NCBI RefSeq assembly: GCF_026130545.1
Contig: NZ_JAMOIM010000010.1
Coordinates: 62,001-126,000 of the forward strand
DNA length: 64,000 nt
Reading direction: 5' to 3'
Source of the DNA: Lichenifustis flavocetrariae
Lineage (GTDB): Bacteria > Pseudomonadota > Alphaproteobacteria > Rhizobiales > Beijerinckiaceae
Shown here: piece after piece, positions 22,028-31,072 of the stretch
Position numbering within the stretch: position 1 is the stretch's first letter
Layout: every line of letters begins with the position of its first letter
Position numbers and translations under genes: made by a program
The notes under the pieces: generated by a model
The model's database searches: none
Told to the model about the DNA's origin: nothing
Seen by the model: the letters and a program-made list of their open reading frames with translations, nothing else

Positions 22028-23701
22028 ATGTCCTCTCTCGACCTGCTGGATTGGCAGCAAACCATATTCGCCGAAAAGCTCAGCCGCTATAACCTCCTCA
22101 AGCTCGAACAGAGCCAAGCGAGACGCAGTCTGAGGATTCACATCTACCGAAATCATGGCTTCGAGCAGGTCGCGACAGCACTAAAGCTTTTTTTAACCTA
22201 TGCGCAATTCGACGCGTGCCTCGACATTGGAGAGTATGACGACTCCTTCCAAGTGACAAACGTAACCTCTGATCTCGGCATCGTCTGGCTGGATTTCGAT
22301 CGTTACGCGCGCCTGTCGGATCACGAACTGCATATGTGGATTTTCGACAGGCTAGCGGCCCTGCGGGAGGCCACACGAGCGCCGTTCATCGTTGCAGATC
22401 TTCCGACGTCCGACGCACGGGCACGCGATCTGAACGCAGCCCTGTCCGCTTGGTCTGCGGCAACGCCCGGAACAGCGATCCTTCGAGTGAGTTCGCTCGC
22501 ATCGGAATTGTCTGCAAGTTTCTTCGACGATCGCCGCAGTTCACTGACCGGCACCCGCTACTCCGACGCCGCGTGTCTCGGTGCGGCAAGGGAGCTCGGC
22601 TTGAGCCTCATCCCATCGCTCATCGCGGCCCCGATCAAAGCCGTCGCAGTCGACCTGGATAACACGCTCTACCAAGGGGTGCTTGCGGAAGACGGGCCTC
22701 ATGGCGTCGTATTGACCGAAGCACATCACAAGCTTCACACTCTCCTGGCCGAACTGGCCAGCAAGGGCGTGCTCCTCATCGTGGTTTCTCGCAACGAGGC
22801 CGACGATGTGACGGAGCTCTTCCGCGAACGCGGAGACTTTCCCATTCACGCCGACCACATTGCGAGTTGGCAGGTCTCTTGGGCCGGCAAGGCGGACGGC
22901 ATCAGCAAGGCCGCGGCCGAACTGCAGATTGCGACCGACGCTGTCTTGCTCCTGGATGACAACCTCGGCGAACTGACCTCCATGGCGCGGGACCTACCTG
23001 ACGTGAAGCTCCTGTTTGCGGGGCATTCGCCCGAGGACACGGTGCGCTCGCTCCGCCGATTTCCCAGCTTGTGGCCATCGACAGAAACGCGGACAGACCT
23101 CCTACGTGTCGCAGATATCCAGGCGAACAAGCAGCGCCAGGCTGCGGCCGGTGAATCCCTCGATAAGAACAGCTACATCAGGTCATTGGGTGTCGAGATC
23201 GGCTTCACGTCGAATCCAAGAGACGAGCTTCAACGTTTTTACGATATGAGCGTGAAAACCAATCAATTCAATATCGCGTTGTTACGACCTTCGGCTGCCG
23301 ATATTTCCCTGTACCTGGACGATCCAGAACGTCGAGCCGTCATGATCTATCTTCGCGATCGGCTCGCAGATTCCGGCTCCGTCGGCTCGCTGCTGGTGCG
23401 CCGAGACCATGACTGCGTCGTGGTGGAGGAATTGTGCCTTTCCTGCCGGTCACTCGGACGATTTCTTGAGAGCGTCATGATCACTGAAGCGCTTCGGTAT
23501 TCTATGGCCGAATTCAATGCCAAGAGCGTGCGATTTAGGTACCGTGTCGGGCCGCGGAATCAACCGGCTATCACCTGGCTCTCGAGTTACACAGGATCTA
23601 CTTGTGATGCAGAGCACGGAACGATTGAAATGGCTTGGGATCAGACTGTTGCTGATCGTCTCGTAAATGAAGCCCCCGTGGCTCTGCAATGGAGAGCATA
23701 G
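22028..23701 (+). CDS. FkbH-like HAD-IIIC family protein
   Basis: A 557-residue protein. FkbH-like enzymes take 1,3-bisphosphoglycerate, dephosphorylate it and load the glyceryl unit onto an acyl carrier protein. The N-terminal about 200 residues form an SGNH-like region. The HAD motif VAVDLDNTLYQG has D209 and D211, and SRNEADDV and LLLDDN follow as HAD motifs II/III. The C-terminal acyltransferase-like part has KTNQFN, IYLRDRLADSGSVG and LSCRSLGR, all typical. ATG 22028 has AGGAA 10 bases upstream; ATG 21974 or GTG 21947 are alternatives. The stop abuts the ACP start, so the two are coupled. Substrate assignment is by family only. Confidence 0.82.
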   Translation: MSSLDLLDWQQTIFAEKLSRYNLLKLEQSQARRSLRIHIYRNHGFEQVATALKLFLTYAQFDACLDIGEYDDSFQVTNVTSDLGIVWLDFDRYARLSDHELHMWIFDRLAALREATRAPFIVADLPTSDARARDLNAALSAWSAATPGTAILRVSSLASELSASFFDDRRSSLTGTRYSDAACLGAARELGLSLIPSLIAAPIKAVAVDLDNTLYQGVLAEDGPHGVVLTEAHHKLHTLLAELASKGVLLIVVSRNEADDVTELFRERGDFPIHADHIASWQVSWAGKADGISKAAAELQIATDAVLLLDDNLGELTSMARDLPDVKLLFAGHSPEDTVRSLRRFPSLWPSTETRTDLLRVADIQANKQRQAAAGESLDKNSYIRSLGVEIGFTSNPRDELQRFYDMSVKTNQFNIALLRPSAADISLYLDDPERRAVMIYLRDRLADSGSVGSLLVRRDHDCVVVEELCLSCRSLGRFLESVMITEALRYSMAEFNAKSVRFRYRVGPRNQPAITWLSSYTGSTCDAEHGTIEMAWDQTVADRLVNEAPVALQWRA

Positions 23702-23944
23702 TTGGCTGACGCAACTCTCGAAGGTAAAATCGCCGACATCCTGGCTCTTGTCTTGCAGCGGCCCGTTGTCCCCGCGGATGCGATCAGCCGCGATCACGAG
23801 CCGCGCTGGGATTCGCTCAAGCACATCGAGATCATCTTCGCTCTTGAAGATGCTCTGAATGTCCGGTTCGACGAGGATGACATCGCTGAAATCAAGAACT
23901 TCGACGATATCGTCAGGCTAGCCGAGGCGAAACGTGCTGCATGA
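23702..23944 (+). CDS. Stand-alone acyl carrier protein
   Basis: An 80-residue ACP. The phosphopantetheine site is S38 in RWDSLKH, followed by an acidic helix II (IEIIFALEDALNVRFDEDD), as in discrete ACPs. It starts at TTG immediately after the FkbH stop, with GGAG 7 bases upstream. It is surely the carrier for the FkbH-like enzyme. It is not the fatty-acid AcpP, which has a DSLD motif and sits next to fabF. Overlaps the next gene by 11 bases. Confidence 0.9.
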   Translation: MADATLEGKIADILALVLQRPVVPADAISRDHEPRWDSLKHIEIIFALEDALNVRFDEDDIAEIKNFDDIVRLAEAKRAA

Positions 23945-24521
23945 TTTCAGCATCAAAGGCGCGCGCTTCGGGCTGCGTCCTGTCACCCGCGCCGATGCTC
24001 GCTATATCCTTGGGCTCCGCAGCAACCCTCTCCTGAATAGGTATATCGGCCCAACCTCGGGCAAGCTTGATGACCAGATTGCATGGCAAGAACGATACGA
24101 GGCGCGCTCGGGCGACTGGTATTTCATGGTCACGGACGGCCTCACGGAACGACCCGTGGGAACGATCGCCATCTATGACTACGACCCGAACACAGACGCG
24201 GCCGAGTGGGGCCGTTGGATTCTCGCCCAAGACACGCCGGCTGCGGTCGAATCGGTGTTTCTCATGTTCAAGGTCGCATTTGACGTCATCGGCCTCACCA
24301 GCCTCTATTCGTTAACCAACCTCGCCAATCAGGCCGTCGTCTCGTTTCATGATTCCTGCGGGGTTCCGAGAGCCCGTATCCTGCACGACTGGACTACGGC
24401 GACAGGCGAGTTGGTCGATGCCGTCGAACACCGTGTGACACATCCGATCTGGATCAAGATCGCTCCGCGTCTCGAAATGCTCTCACGACGACTCGCTGGA
24501 GCACCTCATGAAAGAGGATGA
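23934..24521 (+). CDS. GNAT-family acyltransferase
   Basis: A 195-residue GNAT protein: LRPVTRADARYILGLRSNP at the N-terminus, GTIAIYDYD and EWGRWIL in the core, and SLTNLANQAVVSFHDSCG as the acceptor-side helix. The layout is that of RimJ/PglD-neighbour type GNATs used in sugar N-acylation as well as antibiotic modification. It starts at GTG inside the ACP gene, so is coupled to it. In this context it may transfer an ACP-bound acyl group to an amino-sugar; this is an inference. Confidence 0.75.
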   Translation: MLHDFSIKGARFGLRPVTRADARYILGLRSNPLLNRYIGPTSGKLDDQIAWQERYEARSGDWYFMVTDGLTERPVGTIAIYDYDPNTDAAEWGRWILAQDTPAAVESVFLMFKVAFDVIGLTSLYSLTNLANQAVVSFHDSCGVPRARILHDWTTATGELVDAVEHRVTHPIWIKIAPRLEMLSRRLAGAPHERG

Positions 24522-24948
24522 CCTATTTGCCTCCTTCGCGTGCCGCTTTCATCATCTTGGCCTGGCTTGCCGATCAATCGATCGGGAAACGCAATCATGG
24601 ATAAGCCTCGGGTATCGACAGGAAGGCAGCGATTTCGAGGACCCTATCCAAGGCGTTCGAGGCCGCTTCCTCATCGGTCCGGGCCCTCGCCTGGAACTCT
24701 TGATGCCTTCGGGGCCTGAATCGCCGATCAATGGGATGATTGATCGGGGCGTGAAACTCTACCATCACGCGTTCGAGACTCCTTCGATGAACGATCTCCT
24801 GGCGGCCTTGGGCGCCGCCGGGTGCAAACTGACCGTTGCTCCCGTGCCGGCCGTCGCCTTCGCGGGCCGGCGCATCGCCTTCTTTCTGATGCCAAACATG
24901 AATTTGATCGAACTGATCGAGGCCGAACTCTCGGATGGGTCGAGATAG
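24508..24948 (+). CDS. VOC (glyoxalase) superfamily protein
   Basis: A 146-residue protein with paired beta-alpha-beta-beta-beta units: FHHLGLACRSIDRETQSWIS at the start, then RLELLMPSGPESP, a YHHAFETPSMNDLLAAL block and FFLMPNMNLIELIE at the end. His at HHLG, Glu at LELL, His at YHH and Glu at LIELIE are in metal-ligand positions, as in methylmalonyl-CoA epimerase-like members. It overlaps the GNAT stop (start ATG 24508) and ends the cassette. It may epimerise or rearrange the ACP-bound acyl unit; that is inference. Confidence 0.78.
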   Translation: MKEDDLFASFACRFHHLGLACRSIDRETQSWISLGYRQEGSDFEDPIQGVRGRFLIGPGPRLELLMPSGPESPINGMIDRGVKLYHHAFETPSMNDLLAALGAAGCKLTVAPVPAVAFAGRRIAFFLMPNMNLIELIEAELSDGSR

Positions 24949-25050
24949 CGGATGGATCGATCCTAAAGCAATGACACAACGCATCGTCGCACCCGAATCC
25001 GACACATCTGACGCCCTCGTCTCCATCGCAGATCGCGAGACGGCACGCGT

Positions 25051-25539
25051 TCAGGGGTGCGCAACCGTGAAATAAGCTCCCTTGAAATCCGCGATCGGGG
25101 TCGGGCCCGGCACGGCATGAACAACCGGCGGCAGGCTTTTGAGGTAAGCCGCGACAGCCCGGATGTCGGGGTCGGTCATCTGAGCATAGGCCCGCCATCC
25201 CATGGGGCCGACAATTTCGCGGCCATCGGGGCGAACGCCGGTGCGCAAGAGCTTGACGATGTCGTCGCTCGTCCAGTTGCCGAGCCCGGTGGCCACGTCT
25301 CCCGTGAGATTCGGCGGCGTCACGATCCCGACGCCCGGGATCGCCCAACCGATCTTGGCGCCGGCCAGCGTATGCCCCGGCTCCGGATGCCCGCCGAGTT
25401 CCCCGGTCGTGTGACATCCGCCGCAATCCATGATGGAAACGAGATATCGGCCGCGCTCGACCTGGGTCTCGGCCCTGGCGGCGCCGGCCGCAGCCAACAT
25501 CAGGATCGTCGCCGCAATGCTGTTGGCGGAGGCACTCAT
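25051..25539 (-). CDS. Periplasmic class I c-type cytochrome
   Basis: 162 residues. A signal peptide (hydrophobic 8-20, AARA at 20-23) leads to heme motif C39-GG-C42-H43. PMGWRAYAQM holds the probable distal Met. It resembles the single-heme cytochromes c that serve alcohol/aldehyde and other periplasmic dehydrogenases as electron acceptors. The ATG at 25539 has GGGGAAGAA upstream. No dehydrogenase partner is adjacent. It ends convergently with the VOC gene. Confidence 0.85.
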   Translation of the reverse strand: MSASANSIAATILMLAAAGAARAETQVERGRYLVSIMDCGGCHTTGELGGHPEPGHTLAGAKIGWAIPGVGIVTPPNLTGDVATGLGNWTSDDIVKLLRTGVRPDGREIVGPMGWRAYAQMTDPDIRAVAAYLKSLPPVVHAVPGPTPIADFKGAYFTVAHP

Positions 25540-25695
25540 CAAATTCTTCCCCGATCGAAACATCATGATTGTTCCGTAAAGGCCGCCGCCTGTCCATCGG
25601 GAAGGCTGCATTCTGCCCACCAGGGTCGCGGTCACCACAGCTTGGGGTAAGGCGCCCCCGTCATGCTGGGTCGGTCTCGATCGTCCGGAACAGCC

Positions 25696-26478
25696 ATGAC
25701 GCGCCCCAATATCGTCGTCGCCACACCCTGCTTCGGGGGCTTGGTGACCCAGAGCTTCATGATCTCGGTGATGCGCCTCACCAGCAATCTGGAGAAAGCC
25801 GGCCTCGGGATCGACATGCTCATGCTAGGCGGCGATTCCCTGATCAGCCGCGCCCGAGCACTTCTGGTTTCACATTTCTTGATGAGACCCGACGCCACCC
25901 ATCTCCTGTTCATCGATGCCGACATCTCGTTCGAACCCGAGCAGTTCCACCGGCTGCTTGCGGCCGACCGTGATTTCGCCGCCGCCTTCTACCCCCTGAA
26001 GCGAACCGACTGGGGTCAGGTTCCGGGACGCGTCCTGGCCGGCGAGGCGCTCGATCGCGCGGGCCTTTCCTATGTCGGCCAAGTGTCCAGCGGGTCGGAT
26101 CTAAAACTGGAAGGCGGGTTCGCGACCGCCGATTTCGCCGGCACCGGCTTTCAGCTGATTAGGCGCAACGTCTTCGAGCGCATGATCGCGGCTCATCCAG
26201 AGCTCAAGTTCCGCGCCGTCCACGACGCCGCCGACGATCGGGCGCCCGCAGACCATCTTTACGCGCTGTTCGACAGCATCATCGACCCCGCGACCGGTTT
26301 CTACCTCAGCGAAGATTATTCGTTCTGCCGCCGTTGGCGTGCGCTCGGAGGCGAGATCTGGCTCGATCTTGAGAGCAAGCTGACCCATACGGGCCAAGAC
26401 AGCTTCCGGGGCGATTGCACCCAACGTTTCGCGGCTCTACGGGACACGGTGCTGCCTTCCGTCGGTCTCGCGGCATGA
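25696..26478 (+). CDS. GT-A fold glycosyltransferase-like protein
   Basis: 260 residues. NIVVATPCFGGLV begins a nucleotide-binding domain, and LLFIDADISFEP contains a DAD metal-binding motif typical of GT-A glycosyltransferases. YLSEDYSFCRRW near 205-216 holds a likely catalytic acidic residue. No membrane segment. The donor and acceptor are unknown. The ATG at 25696 precedes a conserved-looking start. It precedes the MFS gene by 64 bases and may be part of the same surface-glycan effort as ManC. Confidence 0.7.
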   Translation: MTRPNIVVATPCFGGLVTQSFMISVMRLTSNLEKAGLGIDMLMLGGDSLISRARALLVSHFLMRPDATHLLFIDADISFEPEQFHRLLAADRDFAAAFYPLKRTDWGQVPGRVLAGEALDRAGLSYVGQVSSGSDLKLEGGFATADFAGTGFQLIRRNVFERMIAAHPELKFRAVHDAADDRAPADHLYALFDSIIDPATGFYLSEDYSFCRRWRALGGEIWLDLESKLTHTGQDSFRGDCTQRFAALRDTVLPSVGLAA

Positions 26479-26542
26479 CGGCAGGGGACAGGCCTCGATC
26501 CGCCTGTTAGACCGCGCTGCAACCCACGCGATCGCCTGCCAC

Positions 26543-27901
26543 GTGTCCGCTCCTTCCGAATCTCCCGATCCCGACGGCCTGCCGACGCCACGCCGGATCA
26601 TTGCGGTCTTCGCCCTGCTCGCGGCCATCGTGCTGGCCGTGCTCGACGGCTCGATCGTCAACGTGGCGCTTCCCACCATGGCGGGTGCCCTCGACGTCTC
26701 GCCCGCGGCCTCGATCTGGATCGTGTCGGGATACCAACTGGCGCTCGTGGTCTCGTTGCTGCCCTTTGCGGCGCTCGGTGAAAGCATCGGCTATCGTCGG
26801 GTGTTCATTGCCGGGGTGTCCCTGTTCACGCTGGCCTCCGCCCTCTGCGCCGTCGCGCCCAACCTGCCCGTCCTGGTCGCGGCTCGCGTCCTGCAGGGGT
26901 TTGGCGGGGCCGCCACCATGGCCCTGCTGGCGGCGCTTCTGCGTTACACCTACCCGCACCGGTTGCTCGGGCGGGCGATCGGTTGGAACGCCATGGCGGT
27001 GGCCCTGTCCTCGGCCACGGGACCGACGCTCGGCGCCGCGATCCTGCATGTGGCTCCATGGCCCTGGCTGTTCGCCGTCAACATCCCGATCGGCTGCCTG
27101 GTACTCGCCGCCGCGCGGGCTTTGCCCGAAACGCCCGGCAGCGGCCGCCACGTCGATGGGCTCAGCGCCCTCCTGAATGCCCTCTTCTTCGCGCCGCTGA
27201 TTCTCGCGGTCGACCGGCTGACGGAGGCTCCAATATGGGCCGCGGGCCTCCTTCTCGTGGCAGCCGTGAGCCTCGTGGCACTGGTCCGGCGCGAAGCTCC
27301 GCGGGCTGCTCCGCTGATCCCGCTCGATCTCTTGCGCAACGGGGCGATCCGTCTCTCTGTGATCGCCTCGGTCTGCGCCTTCGCGGCCCAGATGCTCGCC
27401 TTCGTGGGTCTGCCTTTCTACCTCCAGCACGGGCTCGGTCGCGACGCCTTCACGACGGGTCTGCTGATGACGCCCTGGCCGGTCACGGTGGCGGTGGCGG
27501 CGCCGTTCGCAGGTCGCCTCTCCGAACGGGTCTCGACAGCCACGCTCTGCGCCATTGGCGCTGGATGCCTCGCGGCGGGGCTCGGCCTGGCGGCCGTGTG
27601 GCCGCTTGATGGCGGCATTGCCCCGCTCATCGCGTTCAACATGCTGAGCGGTCTCGGGTTCGGGTTCTTTCAGACCCCGAACAATCGCAACATGCTTCTC
27701 TCCGCACCCAAGGAGCGCAGCGGGGCGGCGGGCGGCATGCAGGCCACCGCGCGGCTGTTCGGCCAAACGAACGGGGCCGTGATCACGGCCCTTCTGTTCG
27801 GCTTCGTCGGCGATGCCGCCCCGCGTCTCGCGCTGGCTGTCGGCGCGGTCTTCGCGCTGGCGGCCGGAATCGTCAGCGCGCTTCGGCGGGCGCGGGTTTA
27901 G
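26543..27901 (+). CDS. MFS transporter, DHA2-like drug:proton antiporter
   Basis: 452 residues with 12-14 hydrophobic segments. The motif LDGSIVNVALPTM after the first helix is the DHA2 (EmrB/QacA) signature, and LGESIGYRRVFIAGV is motif A of the major facilitator superfamily. It should export a hydrophobic or amphipathic compound across the inner membrane. The start is GTG 26543. No TetR/MarR regulator or membrane fusion protein adjoins it, so the substrate is open. Converges with manC. Confidence 0.85.
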   Translation: MSAPSESPDPDGLPTPRRIIAVFALLAAIVLAVLDGSIVNVALPTMAGALDVSPAASIWIVSGYQLALVVSLLPFAALGESIGYRRVFIAGVSLFTLASALCAVAPNLPVLVAARVLQGFGGAATMALLAALLRYTYPHRLLGRAIGWNAMAVALSSATGPTLGAAILHVAPWPWLFAVNIPIGCLVLAAARALPETPGSGRHVDGLSALLNALFFAPLILAVDRLTEAPIWAAGLLLVAAVSLVALVRREAPRAAPLIPLDLLRNGAIRLSVIASVCAFAAQMLAFVGLPFYLQHGLGRDAFTTGLLMTPWPVTVAVAAPFAGRLSERVSTATLCAIGAGCLAAGLGLAAVWPLDGGIAPLIAFNMLSGLGFGFFQTPNNRNMLLSAPKERSGAAGGMQATARLFGQTNGAVITALLFGFVGDAAPRLALAVGAVFALAAGIVSALRRARV

Positions 27902-27913
27902 ACGTAAGCGGCG

Positions 27914-29329
27914 TCAGGACCTGTTGTAGACATCCTCGATGCGGATGATGTCGTCTTCGCCAAGATAGCTGCCGGTCTGCACCTCGATCAATTCCAGGTC
28001 GATCTTGCCGGGATTGGTCATGCGGTGCGTGCAGCCGATCGGCAGATAGATCGATTCGTTCTCGTGCACGAGCTTGATGGTCTCGTTGACCGTCACCTCG
28101 GCGATGCCGCGCACCACGATCCAGTGCTCGGCGCGGTGGAAGTGCTTCTGCAGCGACAAACGCTGGCCGGGCTTCACGACGATGCGCTTGACCTGATAGC
28201 GGCCCCCGCGATCGATGCTCTGATAATAGCCCCAGGGCCGATAGGAGCGGCGGTGTTCGAGCGCCTCGGGCCGCTTTTCCCGCTTCAGCTGATCGACGAG
28301 GTCCTTCACCTTGGCGGCCTTGTCGGCGTTGAGCACCAGGACGGCATCCTGGGTCGTCACCACGATGACATTGTCGAGCCCGACCACGGCGGTCAGCATT
28401 TCGTCCGATCGAATATGCACGTTGTTGCCATCGAGCACGACGCCCGAGCCGCGGATGGAATTGCCCTGGGCGTCGCGGTCCGAAAGCTCCCACACGGCCT
28501 GCCAGGTGCCGATGTCCGACCAGCCCATGTCGGCCGCAATGACGGCGGCCCGGTCGGTGCGCTCCATCACGGCATAGTCGATCGAGATCTTCGGCATGCG
28601 GGCAAAGGCCTCGGCGTCGAGCACGAGCAGCCCGAGGTCGCGCTGAGCACCCGCGACCGCACCCTCGGCCCCCTTGGCGAGGTCGGGCGCATAGCGTTCG
28701 ATTTCGGCCCGCATGACGTCGGCCCGGAACACGAAGTTGCCCGAGTTCCACAAATATCCGGCTTCGAGATAGCGTTGCGCCGTGGCCGCATCGGGCTTCT
28801 CGACGAAAGATTCGAGTTTTCGCACGCCACTGTCGTAACCCAGAGGAGCGCCGGGCCGGAGATAGCCGAAGCCTGTCGCGGGGCGGGTCGGCGTGATGCC
28901 GAAGGTCACGATGGACCCCTCCGCGGCCGCCGAGGCGGCTTCGCGGCAGAATTCCACGAAGGCGGCCCGGTTCTCAATAATGTGATCAGCAGCGAACACT
29001 GCCACGACGGTCTTGGGTCCGCGACGGAGCGCGATTTCCGCCGCGACAGCGACGGCCGGCCCCGAATCGCGGCGCGAGGGTTCGAGAACCACGTCGGCTT
29101 CGATCCCGGTTTCCTTGACCTGATCGGCCACCAGGAAGCGGTAGTCATGATTGGTGATGACGATCGCCGGCTCGAACAGATCGCGATCGCGAAGCATGTC
29201 GAGGGCCATCTGGAACGTCGACCGCGTGCCGAGAAGCGCAATGAACTGTTTCGGCAAGGCTTCGCGCGACTCAGGCCACACCCGTGTGCCCGACCCGCCG
29301 CACATGATCACGGGCAGAATTTTAATCAT
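27914..29329 (-). CDS. manC: Mannose-1-phosphate guanylyltransferase / mannose-6-phosphate isomerase
   Basis: A 471-residue bifunctional enzyme making GDP-mannose for exopolysaccharide. The N-terminal nucleotidyltransferase has GGSGTRVWP at 11-19 with LPKQF soon after, and the FVEKP motif near residue 170. The C-terminal cupin (about 355-470) with RPWGYY, QKHFHRAEHWIVV and IYLPIGCTHRM is the type II phosphomannose isomerase domain with its metal-binding His residues. The whole is the AlgA/XanB/CpsB architecture. Starts at ATG 29329. Confidence 0.92.
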   Translation of the reverse strand: MIKILPVIMCGGSGTRVWPESREALPKQFIALLGTRSTFQMALDMLRDRDLFEPAIVITNHDYRFLVADQVKETGIEADVVLEPSRRDSGPAVAVAAEIALRRGPKTVVAVFAADHIIENRAAFVEFCREAASAAAEGSIVTFGITPTRPATGFGYLRPGAPLGYDSGVRKLESFVEKPDAATAQRYLEAGYLWNSGNFVFRADVMRAEIERYAPDLAKGAEGAVAGAQRDLGLLVLDAEAFARMPKISIDYAVMERTDRAAVIAADMGWSDIGTWQAVWELSDRDAQGNSIRGSGVVLDGNNVHIRSDEMLTAVVGLDNVIVVTTQDAVLVLNADKAAKVKDLVDQLKREKRPEALEHRRSYRPWGYYQSIDRGGRYQVKRIVVKPGQRLSLQKHFHRAEHWIVVRGIAEVTVNETIKLVHENESIYLPIGCTHRMTNPGKIDLELIEVQTGSYLGEDDIIRIEDVYNRS

Positions 29330-29374
29330 CTATAAATATCCGGCTCGAAACAGCGGTTTGAGCCAGAATAGACC

Positions 29375-30961
29375 TTATGCGGCTCTTTGATAATCTTTGA
29401 TGTCGGAAAAGGTTATCGAAGGCCATCGCTCCTGCTCGTAGCGTAGCGTGAAGGCCGAGGTCGCAAGGAACACGGGCGCCCCGTCGAGGTCCGAGGCGGT
29501 CGAGGACGGATAGGCGGCCAGGAACTTGTTCAGCTCCGTGGCTTCCCCGGTGACCCAGCGGCAAATTTCGAAGCGACTCGGCTCGAACGACACCGGCAGG
29601 CCATATTCGGCCTGCAGCCGCTCGGCCAGCACGTCGAGCTGCAGCGCCCCCACGACGCCCACCATGGCGCCCGACCCATCATAGGGCACGAAGGTCTGGA
29701 CCACGCCTTCCTCGGCCATCTGTTGCAGCGCCTCGCGCAGTTTCTTGGCCTTCATGGCATCGGTCAGCTTCACGCGCCGTAGAATCTCGGGCGCGAAGCT
29801 CGGCACGCCGCGAAATACGAGATCCTCGCCTTCGGTCAGCGTGTCGCCGATGCGCAGCGTTCCGTGGTTCGGGATGCCGACGACGTCACCCGGATAGGCT
29901 TCCTCGGCGAGCGCACGCTCCTGCGCGAAGAAGAACTGCGGCGCGTTGAGCGCCATGGGTTTGCCGGTGCGCACGAGCTTGGCCTTCATGCCACGCGTGA
30001 GGCGGCCCGAGGAGACGCGCATGAAGGCAATACGGTCCCGGTGATTGGGATCCATATTGGCTTGGATCTTGAACACGAAGCCGCTCATCTTCTTCTCGTG
30101 CGCCTCGACGAAACGGCTTTCCGCCTGCAGGCCCTTCGGGGGCGGCGCGAAGGTCGCCAAGGCATTGATCAGGTCCGCGACCCCGAAGGTCCGCAGTGCG
30201 CTGCCGAAGAACACCGGTGTCAGATGGCCTTCGAGATAGGCCTGCTCGTCGAAGGGGCGGCAGGCGTCGCGGGCGAGTTCGAGCTCGTCGATGGCCGCAT
30301 CGGCCTCGTGCGCCGGCAGCAGCGCCCGAATCACCGGATCACGCGGCCCGTCGACCGGCGTCATGGGTGCGGTCACGTCGGAGTCGAGCTTGCGGATCAT
30401 GTTGCGCGCAAGATCGTACGTGCCCGCGAAGGCGCGTCCACGACCGATCGGCCACGTCATGGGCGCCGTGTCGAGCGCCAGCACCTTTTCGATCTCGTCG
30501 AGCAGGTCGAAGGGATCGCGCGTTTCGCGGTCGAGCTTGTTGATGAAGGTGACGATGGGGATGTCGCGCAACCGGCACACCTCGAAGAGCTTTCGGGTGC
30601 GGGACTCGATGCCGCGTGCGGCATCGATCACCATCACGGCCGAGTCGACGGCCGAGAGCGTGCGGTAGGTGTCTTCGGAGAAGTCTTCGTGGCCCGGCGT
30701 GTCGAGGAGGTTGAAGACGCAGCCGGCATGTTCGAAGGTCATCACAGAGGTGACCACCGAGATGCCGCGCTGGCGCTCGATGTCCATCCAATCCGACCGC
30801 GTCTGACGCCGGTTGGCCTTGGCCCGCACTTCGCCAGCCAGCTGGATCGCGCCGCCAAACAATAGGAGCTTTTCGGTCAGCGTGGTCTTGCCGGCGTCCG
30901 GATGCGAAATAATCGCAAAGGTCCGTCGCCGTGCGACAGGGTCGTTTTCTGTGAGGGACAT
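29375..30961 (-). CDS. prfC: Peptide chain release factor 3
   Basis: A 528-residue translational GTPase that recycles RF1/RF2 from the ribosome. The G motifs are SHPDAGKTTL (G1, residues 17-26), DTPGHEDF (G3) and NKLDRE (G4); the effector block DWMDIERQRGISV lies between. The sequence SGFVFKIQANMDPNHRDRIA is characteristic of RF3 against EF-G. Starts at ATG 30961; an upstream TTG is in frame but has no ribosome site. Separated from manC by 45 bases and from the phasin by about 110 bases. Confidence 0.93.
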   Translation of the reverse strand: MSLTENDPVARRRTFAIISHPDAGKTTLTEKLLLFGGAIQLAGEVRAKANRRQTRSDWMDIERQRGISVVTSVMTFEHAGCVFNLLDTPGHEDFSEDTYRTLSAVDSAVMVIDAARGIESRTRKLFEVCRLRDIPIVTFINKLDRETRDPFDLLDEIEKVLALDTAPMTWPIGRGRAFAGTYDLARNMIRKLDSDVTAPMTPVDGPRDPVIRALLPAHEADAAIDELELARDACRPFDEQAYLEGHLTPVFFGSALRTFGVADLINALATFAPPPKGLQAESRFVEAHEKKMSGFVFKIQANMDPNHRDRIAFMRVSSGRLTRGMKAKLVRTGKPMALNAPQFFFAQERALAEEAYPGDVVGIPNHGTLRIGDTLTEGEDLVFRGVPSFAPEILRRVKLTDAMKAKKLREALQQMAEEGVVQTFVPYDGSGAMVGVVGALQLDVLAERLQAEYGLPVSFEPSRFEICRWVTGEATELNKFLAAYPSSTASDLDGAPVFLATSAFTLRYEQERWPSITFSDIKDYQRAA

Positions 30962-31072
30962 GATCAATTCGGTTGCGCGGAACCGTCGCCCCTTAGCAAA
31001 AAAGCCCGCCGTGACAAATGACCGTTTTCGATTGCGGCCCCGACAATCCTCCGCGCCGGGCCTCGGACCGCA

